Positions 23,712 through 31,765 of a stretch of 33,970 nt of DNA are shown here, in pieces. The translations under genes and the position numbers were made by a program. The notes below the pieces were generated by a model. It saw only the letters and a program-made list of their open reading frames with translations. It was not told the origin of the DNA and made no database searches. Each line of letters starts with the position of its first letter. Positions within the stretch are counted from its first letter, which is position 1. Source of the DNA: Spirochaetaceae bacterium (GTDB taxonomy: Bacteria > Spirochaetota > Spirochaetia > SZUA-6 > Bin103); contig JAPPKD010000248.1 in NCBI GenBank assembly GCA_028820215.1, positions 1 through 33,970 of the forward strand, read 5' to 3'.

Positions 23712-24467
23712 TCAACGATCGACGACCCCAAATGGATCCAGGGCCATCAAGGCCAAGGAATTGACCCCGCCTGTCACGATCTGAACCACCCCACTTGCGT
23801 CGACCAAGTAGCTTGTGGGCAACGTTCCATATCCCAAATGGAGAAAATGCCCCCATGTCACGCTTTGACCATCTTTGACTACGAATTCCGACTCCCCCTC
23901 ATACGTCAATACCTGCTTGGGTCTGAAAACCTGCGCGTTCTGCAGTAGATCGAATTCGAACGCCTTTCCTTTTGCCTTGACTTCGGAAAACACATCCGGC
24001 AGAGTCCATTGCGTATGCACACAATTCGTGCGTTCGTATGTGATCTCTCTGTCTCTCTGTCGCATGACGACGGTATCGTCTGAGATGTGCCCGGTTTCAT
24101 GTGTTTTGCTGGGCGCGAGCAACTCCGGATGCAAGCGCGAGAAGGTGATTTCCACATGCCAATGCACCAATCCTTCCAAGGGCTCGTCTGCCATGGTCAG
24201 CGTAGCCTGAGTCGTGGCCGTATGCGCCTGTTCCTTTCCAAACGAAACACGGTACCGTTTCCCCGTGATCGCCTCTTCACTGCAAATAACCAGACGCCCT
24301 GATGGGATGATGGTCAGCACCGGGCCGCCTTCCAAGCCCAACACTTCATAGGTGTGACACGCGTTTTGATCTGCCTCACCCACGGAAGGAGCAACCGGCG
24401 AAAAACCACTGAGATATTCTCGAAACAAATCACCGATCGGAAATGGCGTTTGTCTATGTTTGCTCAC
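23712..24467 (-). CDS. Unknown protein, overlapping with a sulfatase gene
   Basis: I do not recognise this 251-residue protein. It has no signal peptide or membrane helix and looks rich in beta strands, with repeated amphipathic segments such as GLVHWHVEITFSRLHPE, EFVVKDGQSVTWGHFLHLGY and SYLVDASGVVQIVTGGVNSL. The start overlaps the end of the upstream sulfatase gene by 14 bases, so translation is likely coupled and a shared pathway is likely. Its codon use is less GC-biased than that of genes left of 23.4 kb, as is the sulfatase's, so the pair may have been acquired together. It may be a beta-sandwich sugar-binding or accessory hydrolase domain; this is a guess from fold impression only. Confidence 0.7.
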   Translation of the reverse strand: MSKHRQTPFPIGDLFREYLSGFSPVAPSVGEADQNACHTYEVLGLEGGPVLTIIPSGRLVICSEEAITGKRYRVSFGKEQAHTATTQATLTMADEPLEGLVHWHVEITFSRLHPELLAPSKTHETGHISDDTVVMRQRDREITYERTNCVHTQWTLPDVFSEVKAKGKAFEFDLLQNAQVFRPKQVLTYEGESEFVVKDGQSVTWGHFLHLGYGTLPTSYLVDASGVVQIVTGGVNSLALMALDPFGVVDR

Positions 24468-25857
24468 GATCCACCTCTCCCGCAGCTATACCTGTGTACC
24501 ATCGAAGATAGTCTGTGAGCTGTGATGCCTCCTGCTCTCTTTCTTCAGCAGTACACTTCAGATATGCGCTTTTCCGGAACGCGATCGTGCGCCCATGATA
24601 TGGCTCTATCCGGCTGACATAATCTCGCAAGTGCTTCCAGTGCTTCCCGGCGATTTCTTTTCCGATGCCTTGCGCTGAGATATCTTCCGTCTCACCTGGA
24701 TCCCGATCCATGTCGAATACCCGCACCGCTCCATCTATGAAAAACGTCGTCTTGTAGCGCACATCCCGAATGGCTGTTCCTCGCTCGAAGTTCAGGGTTT
24801 CGCCAACAACGTATTCCCGCCACCCGGTCTTCCTGTTTTCCAGTACAGGACGCAGGCTCTTGCCAACGGTCATGCCGGGTAACATTGCCACCTCGGCAAA
24901 ATCACAGATGGTGGCAGGAATGTCGACGCCTGACACAAGGTGACCATGATCTTGAACGTTTCCCTGGATTTGACCCGGCCAGACAGCGATTACCGGCACA
25001 CGCCAGGACTCATCATATAGAAGTCCCTTGGTGATCGTCGCATGGTGGGTCGCGCCTTCGCCATGATCTGCGGTAAGAATCACCAGGGTGTTTTCGGCAA
25101 ATGGCGAGCTTTGCAATGCATCCAATATGCGGCCGATCTCCGAGTCAACCATCTCGACCATTCGATGGTACTCATAACGATAATACCGCCAATCCTGCAG
25201 AGTCCAGTCATCGTACCAATCATGCATGGTGCCGATGCCCGCCTTCCGGTCACCTGCTACGGGATTGTCCTTGTAATCGTAATTGAAATTCTTCGGCAAT
25301 TCCGGCAATCGGTCCTTGATCCTCTCGGCCGGGAGGGTCAAACCGCTTCTGAGGCTATAGCCCTGGCAGTCGTGAGGATTCAGCAGACCGATCGTCAAGA
25401 AGAATGGTTTGGAGCCCGTATGGTTTTGCAAGAAGGACACCGCTGATTGCGTTTGGCACGAATCACCCGAAAACATGTCCGACGCAAGGGGTGCTTCCGG
25501 CTGGGAGAGTACTTTGAAGCTTCCTTCCGGTGGCCGGCCGTTGACATGCCATTTCCCAATAAGGAAGCACTCGTACCCACCTCGACTCGACAGCCACTGA
25601 CCCAGGTCAGGCAAATCGGGGGGTGCGCAAAAGTTGTTGCGAATACAGCCGTGCTCCAACGGCATCCTGCCCGTGAACCAGCTCGTACGCGCAGGAGCGC
25701 ACAACGGACTTGTCGCATATGACTTCATGAATGAGTGCCCCTGTTTCACCAAGCGATCCATACAAGGCGTATACGCATCTCGATTCCTGCCATATGCAGC
25801 AATAGCATTGGGGTCCATCTGATCGACATGAAGAAACAGAATGTTGGGAACATTCAT
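24454..25857 (-). CDS. Arylsulfatase-family enzyme (formylglycine sulfatase)
   Basis: A 467-residue type I sulfatase. The formylglycine Cys is C53 in SPLCAPARTSWFTGR (C-x-P-x-R). Metal and active-site motifs are FLHVDQM (Asp 12), FLIGKWHVNG and LTADHGEGATHH. It has no signal peptide and requires formylglycine modification by an enzyme encoded elsewhere. ATG 25857 gives the expected MNVPNILFLHVD N-terminus. It differs clearly from the sulfatase at 4404-5834, both in motifs and in lower GC content, so it is not a recent duplicate. Downstream it overlaps the unknown 251-residue gene. It lies beyond the hairpin that follows the binding-protein gene, so it may be a separate or attenuated unit. Confidence 0.9.
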   Translation of the reverse strand: MNVPNILFLHVDQMDPNAIAAYGRNRDAYTPCMDRLVKQGHSFMKSYATSPLCAPARTSWFTGRMPLEHGCIRNNFCAPPDLPDLGQWLSSRGGYECFLIGKWHVNGRPPEGSFKVLSQPEAPLASDMFSGDSCQTQSAVSFLQNHTGSKPFFLTIGLLNPHDCQGYSLRSGLTLPAERIKDRLPELPKNFNYDYKDNPVAGDRKAGIGTMHDWYDDWTLQDWRYYRYEYHRMVEMVDSEIGRILDALQSSPFAENTLVILTADHGEGATHHATITKGLLYDESWRVPVIAVWPGQIQGNVQDHGHLVSGVDIPATICDFAEVAMLPGMTVGKSLRPVLENRKTGWREYVVGETLNFERGTAIRDVRYKTTFFIDGAVRVFDMDRDPGETEDISAQGIGKEIAGKHWKHLRDYVSRIEPYHGRTIAFRKSAYLKCTAEEREQEASQLTDYLRWYTGIAAGEVDREQT

Positions 25858-26120
25858 ACTGAAGGCTCCATGGGTGAAGTGTTGATATCTGTCGTCGGTG
25901 TATTTCTGATCTTCTCTGTGACGGGCGCCTCAAAACTCTGCGGCAGACTCTTTGTGTCGCCCGGGTTTGCCAAGCCTGTGGTTGTCCACCTGTACCAGAT
26001 CCCTCCGCGTCGCGGTCTGGGCATCGGCGGCGAGTGGTGTCTGTGCAGCCGGGCATCGCCGAAGCGGATGGAGCCCGCCCTGGTGGCGGGCTCCATCCGG
26101 GCTGACGCCATGAAGCAGAA
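25858..26120. other. Intergenic region between binding protein and sulfatase
   Basis: About 260 bases without a convincing gene. It contains a strong hairpin near its right end (26065-26099, listed separately). The remaining ~200 bases could hold the sulfatase promoter. A GGAGCC sequence ahead of ATG 25857 is the probable ribosome site. Confidence 0.5.
26065..26099 (-). terminator. 15-bp perfect stem hairpin after solute-binding-protein gene
   Basis: The arms CGGATGGAGCCCGCC (26065-26079) and its exact complement (26085-26099) enclose a five-base loop. The hairpin starts 21 bases after the binding-protein stop on the transcribed strand. A short TT but no long T-run follows, so it may be a rho-independent terminator of modest efficiency or an mRNA-end protector. 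The position mirrors the palindrome behind the other binding-protein gene at 12746-12771. Confidence 0.75.
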
Positions 26121-27701
26121 TTACATCCCTTGTTTGGCCGCCGCCGCGAGGAGCGCGTCGAGGCCAGCGTCCATCATTGCCTGCACGTAGCCGTCCCACT
26201 CCGCGTCGATGTCGATCCGTCCCGTGATCGCCTTCCAGCCGAACTCCTGCTCGACGGTACCGACGTTGGCGACCAGCGCACGCTCGTCGTCCGTCCACGC
26301 GGGCCTGATGCCCGTACCCGGAGACACGGTCTGATGCTCCTGCAGGTAGCTCATGAGAGCGTGTCGCTCCGGAGCGAAGTAGGCCATGTCAATCGGCGGA
26401 ACGATCTGCGCACCAAACGTGAATATCCGAACTCCCAGCTCGGTAGCCGTGGCGGGGTCCTTGAGGACGCCGGTGCCGGGAATCCCGATTCGGTAGCCGT
26501 CTGCGTTCACCTCCCAGGTCTCGCCCTCGTCTCCGCCGAAGTGCGCCCTGGCGAACTTGTCTATGTCCAGGTTGATGTCTTCGAGCATCTGCATGACCTT
26601 GATGACGACTTCGTCGCTGGCGTCTTTGCCGAAAGCCAATCTCGAAGAGGCCGCAGGGCGAAAATAGCCTCCCCTTCCTCCGGTCGGTCCCTCTGGGGTG
26701 ATAACGACAGCAATATCGGAGTCAGGATAGTTCTCGAAGAACGCTCCCCAGGGTCCGCCGGTACGCGTCGCGTGCCACCCATCCCAGTCAGACCAAGCGC
26801 CGAACTCGTCGTTGGCCATCGCGCGGAGAATGTCGGGGCGCACGAAGGCAACCGTATCGGGATGGATGATCTCCATTTCCCACCACGAGTTGATGTACTT
26901 GAGCGCCTCCCGGTAGTTCGGGTCCACCATCGAATAGTAGCCCTCGCCGTCCTTCACGTCCCAGGTTTTCATCCGGACGCCGAAGGATCCGAACACATTC
27001 GGAAAGGCCTCATCACCGAGGTTTGGGCTGTTCTTCCAGATCATGTAGGCGTACGTGTCCTTCTCCCCGTTGCCGTCAGGGTCATCGTTCCGGAACTTGA
27101 GGAAAATGTCCTCGATCTCCTCGAGGCTGTCCGGGCCCCTGAAAAAATCCTTTCCCGGAACCGGCTCGGGTTCGTAGCCCACAGCTCTCAGCCAGTCCCC
27201 GCGGATACCCGTCACCATCCCGGTCGTAGCCCCGGAAAATATGGTCGGTATCCTGTAGTTGACGCCGTCGAAAACGCAGCGGTTCCACTTGTTGTCTCCG
27301 AGGTAGTCATCTACGATTTGCATCCAGTTGGGCATGTGCTCCATGATGAGCTCCTGAGACAATGGTCTCACGATGCCTTGGTCTATCCACTCATCGTAGT
27401 GCCCCCCCCAGACCCCTAGATAATCCGGGATGTCCCCCGCCGCGATTCGCACGGCCCTCGCGTCCGCGTCGTACGAATCGCTGTCGTACCAGGGCTGCAG
27501 GTCAACGTTGTACGTCTCTTCGAGGTACAGCTCGACCCAGCTGTCCGGAGCCAAGGTGGTGCCCTGATTGGTGAACGGAATCAACGAGATCACCAGTCTC
27601 TCTTCCGCCGCGGCCGGCTCTTCTTGACCAGCCCCGAACAGGAGCCCCGTGGCCAGGGCCAGCAGCGTCGTCACCGCTAGCAGTCTCCCTACGGTTTTCA
27701 T
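26121..27701 (-). CDS. Carbohydrate ABC transporter solute-binding protein (LipO/YtcQ-like)
   Basis: This 526-residue family-1 type binding protein starts with a signal peptide (MKTVGRLLAVTTLLALATGL) followed by FGAGQEEPAAAEE. The Gly-Gln-Glu-Glu run directly after the hydrophobic stretch is characteristic of spirochaetal binding proteins. No lipobox Cys is present, so it is probably a soluble periplasmic protein. The mature sequence fits the large LplA/YtcQ group that imports complex oligosaccharides (for example rhamnogalacturonan or unsaturated uronic acid sugars in characterised systems). The ribosome site AAGGAGGG is strong. It is the last gene of the importer, 100 bases after the permease, with hairpins on both sides, consistent with separate tuning of its level. 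Confidence 0.88.
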   Translation of the reverse strand: MKTVGRLLAVTTLLALATGLLFGAGQEEPAAAEERLVISLIPFTNQGTTLAPDSWVELYLEETYNVDLQPWYDSDSYDADARAVRIAAGDIPDYLGVWGGHYDEWIDQGIVRPLSQELIMEHMPNWMQIVDDYLGDNKWNRCVFDGVNYRIPTIFSGATTGMVTGIRGDWLRAVGYEPEPVPGKDFFRGPDSLEEIEDIFLKFRNDDPDGNGEKDTYAYMIWKNSPNLGDEAFPNVFGSFGVRMKTWDVKDGEGYYSMVDPNYREALKYINSWWEMEIIHPDTVAFVRPDILRAMANDEFGAWSDWDGWHATRTGGPWGAFFENYPDSDIAVVITPEGPTGGRGGYFRPAASSRLAFGKDASDEVVIKVMQMLEDINLDIDKFARAHFGGDEGETWEVNADGYRIGIPGTGVLKDPATATELGVRIFTFGAQIVPPIDMAYFAPERHALMSYLQEHQTVSPGTGIRPAWTDDERALVANVGTVEQEFGWKAITGRIDIDAEWDGYVQAMMDAGLDALLAAAAKQGM

Positions 27702-27745
27702 CTTTCCCTCCTTGGGAAATGTGGTTCCCCCATCCTACCGGGGTT

Positions 27746-27765
27746 TCGCCCTGAATCCAGGGCGA
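27746..27765 (-). promoter_or_regulatory. Hairpin in leader between permease and solute-binding-protein genes
   Basis: The arms TCGCCCTG (27746-27753) and CAGGGCGA (27758-27765) form a perfect 8-bp stem with a four-base loop. The hairpin lies in the 100-base gap between the permease stop and the binding-protein start. It lacks a following T-run, so an RNA-processing or stabilising element at the 5' end of the binding-protein message is more likely than a terminator. Confidence 0.5.
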
Positions 27766-27801
27766 CGAATGCTGAATCGAATACGTCCAGGGAGCCTCCT
27801 T

Positions 27802-28731
27802 TCATCCCTTCACCGAGCCCAACATGATGCCTCTGACAAAGTAGCGCTGGATGAACGGGTAAACCGCTACTATAGGTCCGATGGAAACAAACAGCAAGGC
27901 TGCCTTGATCGTCTCCGCGGTGATGAGGCGTAGTTCTGCTTCCTCGAGTATGTCCAGCTCCGAGGTCTGATTCTCGATCAGGACCCGGCGCAGGAGCACT
28001 TGCAGAACGGTCAGATCTCTACGCGGAGTGAATATGAGCGGGTAGAACCACTCGTTCCAGTGGGCGACGGCCGCCCACAGCCCTACGGTCGCGACTACCG
28101 GCGCGGACAGCGGCACGACGATTCGAAACAGAACCTGCACGAGAGTTGCTCCGTCGATCGTCGCGCTCTCCGTCAGCTCTTGGGGTATCTCGCGGAAGAA
28201 GTTCCGCATTATGATGATGTAGTATGCGTTTGCCAGTCCAGGGAGAATCCATGCCAATCGCGAGTTGATCAGCCCAAGCTGTTTGTACCACAGGTAGGTC
28301 GGAATGAGTCCCCCGCTGAAGAACATCGTGAATATCATGAAGAGCGTGATGACCTTTATGCCGGGCAACGAGCGATCCGTCAAACCGAACGCAGAAGTGA
28401 AGTTCATCAGCAGTATCAACCCGGTACCGACAACCGCCTTGAACAACGAGTTCAGATACGCGGTTCCGATGATTCCGCCGTCGAACACCTTCCGGTAGTT
28501 TTCGAGGGTGAGCTCCCGCGGCCAGAGCTTCACCCTGTCCTGAATCGAGGATACAGGCGTATTGAAAGAATCGACCAAGAGGTACCAAAACGGATAGATG
28601 ATGGTGAGAGAAAACAGTGCCATAGCGAGGTAGACGACGACGGTGAAAAGCCTGTCCTCGAAGGTCCATCTGCCAACGCGCCTGACCGACGGCGATGCAG
28701 CAGTCCGCGGAGTAACGGCAGCTTCGCTCAT
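27802..28731 (-). CDS. Carbohydrate ABC transporter permease (YtcP/AraQ-like)
   Basis: A 309-residue membrane permease with six predicted helices, the first at about 27-53. The EAA coupling loop is EIPQELTESATIDGATLVQVLF. The C-terminus FIQRYFVRGIMLGSVKG matches the conserved end of the YtcP/AraQ group. It overlaps the upstream permease gene by 4 bases (28728-28731, ATGA), so the two form one heterodimeric channel. No ATPase gene is present in this cluster; such importers often use a shared MsmX/UgpC-type ATPase encoded elsewhere. Confidence 0.92.
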   Translation of the reverse strand: MSEAAVTPRTAASPSVRRVGRWTFEDRLFTVVVYLAMALFSLTIIYPFWYLLVDSFNTPVSSIQDRVKLWPRELTLENYRKVFDGGIIGTAYLNSLFKAVVGTGLILLMNFTSAFGLTDRSLPGIKVITLFMIFTMFFSGGLIPTYLWYKQLGLINSRLAWILPGLANAYYIIIMRNFFREIPQELTESATIDGATLVQVLFRIVVPLSAPVVATVGLWAAVAHWNEWFYPLIFTPRRDLTVLQVLLRRVLIENQTSELDILEEAELRLITAETIKAALLFVSIGPIVAVYPFIQRYFVRGIMLGSVKG

Positions 28732-29741
28732 GTCAGGGTGTAGCTCCCGGCTTGTCCGAGCCTCTTGACGATCCAGTTCGCGCCGACGAGCGCGAGCAGG
28801 CCGACCACATTCTGGAACAGTCCGACAGCCGTCGCAAAGCTATAGCGGAAATCCTGAAGTCCCACTCGATATACGTACGTGCCGATGATATCTCCCACCT
28901 CATAGACCAGAGGATTGTACAGGTTGAAGATCTGGTCGAATCCCAGCTCGAGGATGTTGCCGAGACTCAGAAGGAACAAGATGACGATGACGAAGGTGAT
29001 GGATGGCAGGGTGATGTAGCGCATTTTCTGGAAGCGCCCGGCTCCATCGATCTCGGCAGACTCGTACAGGGAGGGATCGATACCGGTGATCGCCGCCAGG
29101 TAGATGATCGAGCCCCAGCCGACACCCTTCCATATGTCGCTCACGGTCACGATTACCAGAAACCACCCGGGTTCCTGGAGGAACAGAATGGGCGTTTCGA
29201 ACCCTGCCGCTCCGACCATCAGGTTCAGCGGCCCGCTGCTCGCGGCCAGCGGGCGGATCAATCCGGCCACCACCACCCATGACAGGAAGTGGGGAAGATA
29301 GCTGATGGTCTGCACAACCCGCTTGTAGCGCATCGCGTAGACCTCGTTGAGCAGCAGCGCGAAGACGATCGGCATGGGAAACCCGATGCCCATTCGCAGG
29401 ACGCCGTTGATGAATACGGTATTCCGCAGCACTCGGCCGAAGTCCGGCGCAGTGAAGAGCCTCTCGAAGTACTTCCAGCCTTCCCAGGCACCGCCGAACA
29501 GTCCACCGGTGACGGTGAACTCCTTCCAAGCCAGCACGATGCCTGCCATAGGCACGTATCGGAAAATAATAAAGAGCGCAATTCCCGGAATTAGAAGAAG
29601 GTATCTCTCCTTGTACTTGAGGAAGGCTCTTCCCGCACGTTTTCTGAGCAGTGCAGCATTCCGCGTGCTTTTGTCTTCGCTACCGGCAACAGCGTCCAGG
29701 GGAGACACTGTCAAGCGTTGTGGATGAGCTGGATCGCGCAT
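28728..29741 (-). CDS. Carbohydrate ABC transporter permease (LplB-like)
   Basis: This 337-residue permease has a cytoplasmic N-terminal tail followed by YKERYLLLIPGIALFIIFRY and WKEFTV, the hallmark start of LplB-type permeases, and a coupling loop SLYESAEIDGAGRFQKMRY. Six helices are predicted. The ATG at 29741 is the first in frame; it has only a weak ribosome site (AAGG immediately ahead), so a later or alternative start is possible, although the conserved N-terminal segment requires at least most of the frame. It is the first gene of the importer, and its promoter must lie in the transposon-debris region upstream. Confidence 0.9.
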   Translation of the reverse strand: MRDPAHPQRLTVSPLDAVAGSEDKSTRNAALLRKRAGRAFLKYKERYLLLIPGIALFIIFRYVPMAGIVLAWKEFTVTGGLFGGAWEGWKYFERLFTAPDFGRVLRNTVFINGVLRMGIGFPMPIVFALLLNEVYAMRYKRVVQTISYLPHFLSWVVVAGLIRPLAASSGPLNLMVGAAGFETPILFLQEPGWFLVIVTVSDIWKGVGWGSIIYLAAITGIDPSLYESAEIDGAGRFQKMRYITLPSITFVIVILFLLSLGNILELGFDQIFNLYNPLVYEVGDIIGTYVYRVGLQDFRYSFATAVGLFQNVVGLLALVGANWIVKRLGQAGSYTLT

Positions 29742-29765
29742 CCTTATGCCGCTGCCTCCATCAGC

Positions 29766-30059
29766 TCACCGCCGACGAGTCCGTTTTCCTACCATGACGC
29801 GAGGGATGTGGTCGGTGGGTTCCGGAAACCCTGGCCGGTGTTTTCCGGAAATTCCGGCCGGTTCACCATGAGCGAGCTCGGCGCCGTCAACATCGAGATC
29901 AGGGGGTTGGGTGCGGTAGGACGGGCCGTCGAGGAGCATCAATCTACCGCGTTCGACAATGCGGTAGGCGATGGCCAGATGGGTTTTGCCGCGACCGCTC
30001 TTGCCCTTCAGGATCAGACTGAGCCCACCGGTGATCAACTCCGGAGCCACGTAGCTCAC
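29766..30059 (-). pseudogene. IstB-like (IS21-family helper ATPase) remnant with internal deletion
   Basis: The frame encodes about 97 residues. It begins with YVAPELITGGLSLILKGKSG and RGKTHLAIAYR, which is the Walker A region of IstB-like ATPases, and then passes directly into ERGRLMLLDGPSYRT...EPAGISGKHRPGFPEPT, resembling the C-terminal tail of those proteins. The ~150 residues normally between them, including Walker B and sensor motifs, are missing. No IstA partner is present. The tail overlaps repeats at 29820-29862 that look like IS ends. It is a fossil that cannot encode a working helper. Confidence 0.55.
29820..29862. repeat. Two imperfect tandem repeats with TTCCGGAA cores
   Basis: TTCCGGAAACCCTGGCCGGT (29820-29839) is repeated as TTCCGGAAATTCCGGCCGGT (29843-29862), 16 of 20 positions identical with a 23-base period. 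IS21-family ends often carry several short direct repeats, and an IstB-like remnant covers this site, so these may be transposase-binding repeats of a decayed end. Confidence 0.5.
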
Positions 30060-30282
30060 CTCCTTTCCTTATAGGGATGCAGCGTATGAGACTACAGGAC
30101 GATCGTCAACCCTTGGTCGTGTGAACCGCTCCGCAGTGGTCCGCGGTGCTTACGCGCGATTCGAGGCCCGCCCCGGCGACGAGCTCACCGTCACCTATCC
30201 GATGGTGCGCTTCTCTCATGGTGTAAAAGAGATACCGGCGATGCGCCATGAGATACCGGAGCAGACCGGCATAACCCCGTCG
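30060..30282. other. Intergenic stretch with no recognised gene
   Basis: An open frame from 30121 (+) passes through this stretch, but its first ~50 residues match nothing I recognise. A good AAAGGAGG lies at about 30060-30070 on the minus strand, directly ahead of the IstB-like remnant. The promoters of the divergent importer operon and of the Asp-box gene must lie somewhere between 29742 and 30578; no clear -35/-10 pair could be called. Confidence 0.4.
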
Positions 30283-30520
30283 GCGCGGATATACGGCCCA
30301 GGCAACGTGCTGGACAAGATGCCCAAGGCGGTGCAGAGTCGAGCCAAGGTGGCGATCCATGTCATGCGGCAGGCCCCATCGCGGGAGACAGCCCTCGAGA
30401 CCTACGGCATTTCCGCACCGCCCGGGACCAGAAGTGTCTAACTGTGCGACGCTACGACACCGCACGCGACGCAGCAAGCGATGCGGCTCCCGCAGCACCA
30501 CGCTGACGATGGTTTGGACG
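30283..30520 (+). pseudogene. IS256-family (mutator-type) transposase remnant, frameshifted
   Basis: From 30301 the plus strand reads NVLDKMPKAVQSRAKVAIHV then MRQAPSRETALETYG, matching the conserved IS256 segment N-V-L-D-K-L-P-K-S-V-Q-x-x-A-K. After a shift into another frame, bases 30434-30517 read NCATLRHRTRRSKRCGSRST then TLTMVW, matching the downstream segment F-A-T-V-R-H-R-T-x-R-S-K-G-C-L-S-x-x-T-A-L-A-M-V-F. The ~40 residues that normally lie between, including WDHIRTTNPIES, are deleted. The catalytic DDE residues upstream are absent. This is a decayed insertion sequence end, ending about 60 bases before the next gene. Confidence 0.75.
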
Positions 30521-30578
30521 CGATGGTCCCCGATCAAACACGATCGTTCCGATCATGTAGCTGAGGGAGGAAACCGGC

Positions 30579-31694
30579 ATGAGCTTACCGATTCCACTTA
30601 TTGATATTTCCAGGGAGACAGAACGCCACGTGTTCATAGCCCGTGGAACTGAGGAGGTCTATCACGCCCACCCTACCACGGTGTTGTTTCCGGACAACAA
30701 GACGATGCTTGCCGTCTGGACCTACGAGCATGGCGGCTGGTGTGGCCCGATGAAGAGGAGCACCGACGGCGGGCTCACGTGGAGCGAGCTGCTGCCGGTT
30801 CCCGAGAACTGGAACCGTGTACGGAACTGTCCGACCATCTATCGACTCGTGGATCCAGTTGGCAGGGCACGGCTGTTTGTCTCTGCCGGAGGCTGGGGCC
30901 CGCGAGGAGAAGATCCACCGCCGGCGAATACCATGCACCAGTCCTTTTCAGAAGACGACGGCGAGACCTGGTCACCGATGGAGTCCAACGGGCTCGAAAG
31001 CGGCATGCCATTCTGCTCGATCGAGCCCATTCACGGCGGGTCACGCCTCCTCGGCATGGCCAATATCCGCACTGCGTTGAACCCTCACAAGTCTCTCACA
31101 CCGGCCGGCCACAAGGGAAACCGCGTCGTTCAGAGCGTGTCTTCAGACGGCGGCTCTACGTGGAGCCGCCCGTGGGACACCGTGCTGGACGACCCAGCCA
31201 ATATCCCCGTCAACCCCGAGCTCATCCGCTCCCCAGACGGCAAGCAGCTACTGTGCCTGCTAGGGAACAAGGCCGGGCGATGGGAGACAACCCGTCGCGG
31301 CCTGTTCATGACCTCGGACGACGAGGGAGCTAGCTGGTCAAAGCCGATGGAGCTCCCACTCGGCCTCACCGGAGACAGGCCGAAGCACCAACGTGCGCAT
31401 GACGGCCGGCTGGTCGTGGTCCAGCGCAACACCGCCCCGGGATGTCCCGGAATTGGCGACTTGGTAGCCTGGATCGGAACCTACGACGACATCGTCATGG
31501 GCCGTGAAGGTCAATACAGAGCGAGACTCCTTCGCAGCCACGCCGGGGCAGACGCTTCATATCCAGCCATCGAGCTGCTCCCGGACGGCACATTCGTGGC
31601 GACCACCTACGTCAAGTACCGGCCGGGTGCAGAGAGACACTCGATTGTGAGCGCAAGGTTCACCCTTGAAGACCTGGACGCAAGAGTGCCGTAA
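30579..31694 (+). CDS. Asp-box (BNR-repeat) sialidase-like protein
   Basis: A 371-residue beta-propeller with Asp boxes at residues 61-68 (STDGGLTW), 124-131 (SEDDGETW), about 189-195 (SSDGGSTW) and a later TSDDEGASW. Pro-Glu-Leu-Ile-Arg followed by SPDGKQLLCLLGN occupies the position of the usual acidic motif. ATG 30579 follows GAGGGAGGAAACC, a strong ribosome site. No signal peptide is visible. It stands alone on the plus strand, divergent from the LplB-type importer, and its upstream region is formed by an IS256 remnant, so its promoter may have been altered or supplied by that debris. The substrate is unknown. Confidence 0.85.
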   Translation: MSLPIPLIDISRETERHVFIARGTEEVYHAHPTTVLFPDNKTMLAVWTYEHGGWCGPMKRSTDGGLTWSELLPVPENWNRVRNCPTIYRLVDPVGRARLFVSAGGWGPRGEDPPPANTMHQSFSEDDGETWSPMESNGLESGMPFCSIEPIHGGSRLLGMANIRTALNPHKSLTPAGHKGNRVVQSVSSDGGSTWSRPWDTVLDDPANIPVNPELIRSPDGKQLLCLLGNKAGRWETTRRGLFMTSDDEGASWSKPMELPLGLTGDRPKHQRAHDGRLVVVQRNTAPGCPGIGDLVAWIGTYDDIVMGREGQYRARLLRSHAGADASYPAIELLPDGTFVATTYVKYRPGAERHSIVSARFTLEDLDARVP

Positions 31695-31733
31695 CGAGCG
31701 ATGGCCAGCGACAAGATGGCCGGAGCTGTCCAT

Positions 31734-31754
31734 TACCGGATGGCAGATCCGGTA
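31734..31754. terminator. Short hairpin between convergent genes
   Basis: TACCGGAT (31734-31741) and ATCCGGTA (31747-31754) form a perfect 8-bp stem around a five-base loop. It lies between the plus-strand Asp-box gene and the minus-strand TIM-barrel gene that end facing each other, so it may serve both as a weak bidirectional terminator. No strong T-run is present on either side. Confidence 0.5.
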
Positions 31755-31765
31755 GCAGGCCTTTG

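Noticed and set aside
29820..29862. CRISPR-like repeats
   Set aside because: Only two imperfect copies with a three-base gap; no spacers and no cas genes. IS-end repeats explain them better.
30106..30537. A 143-codon minus-strand open frame
   Set aside because: It runs antisense through the IS256 remnant, whose plus-strand translation matches conserved transposase segments; the minus frame matches nothing.
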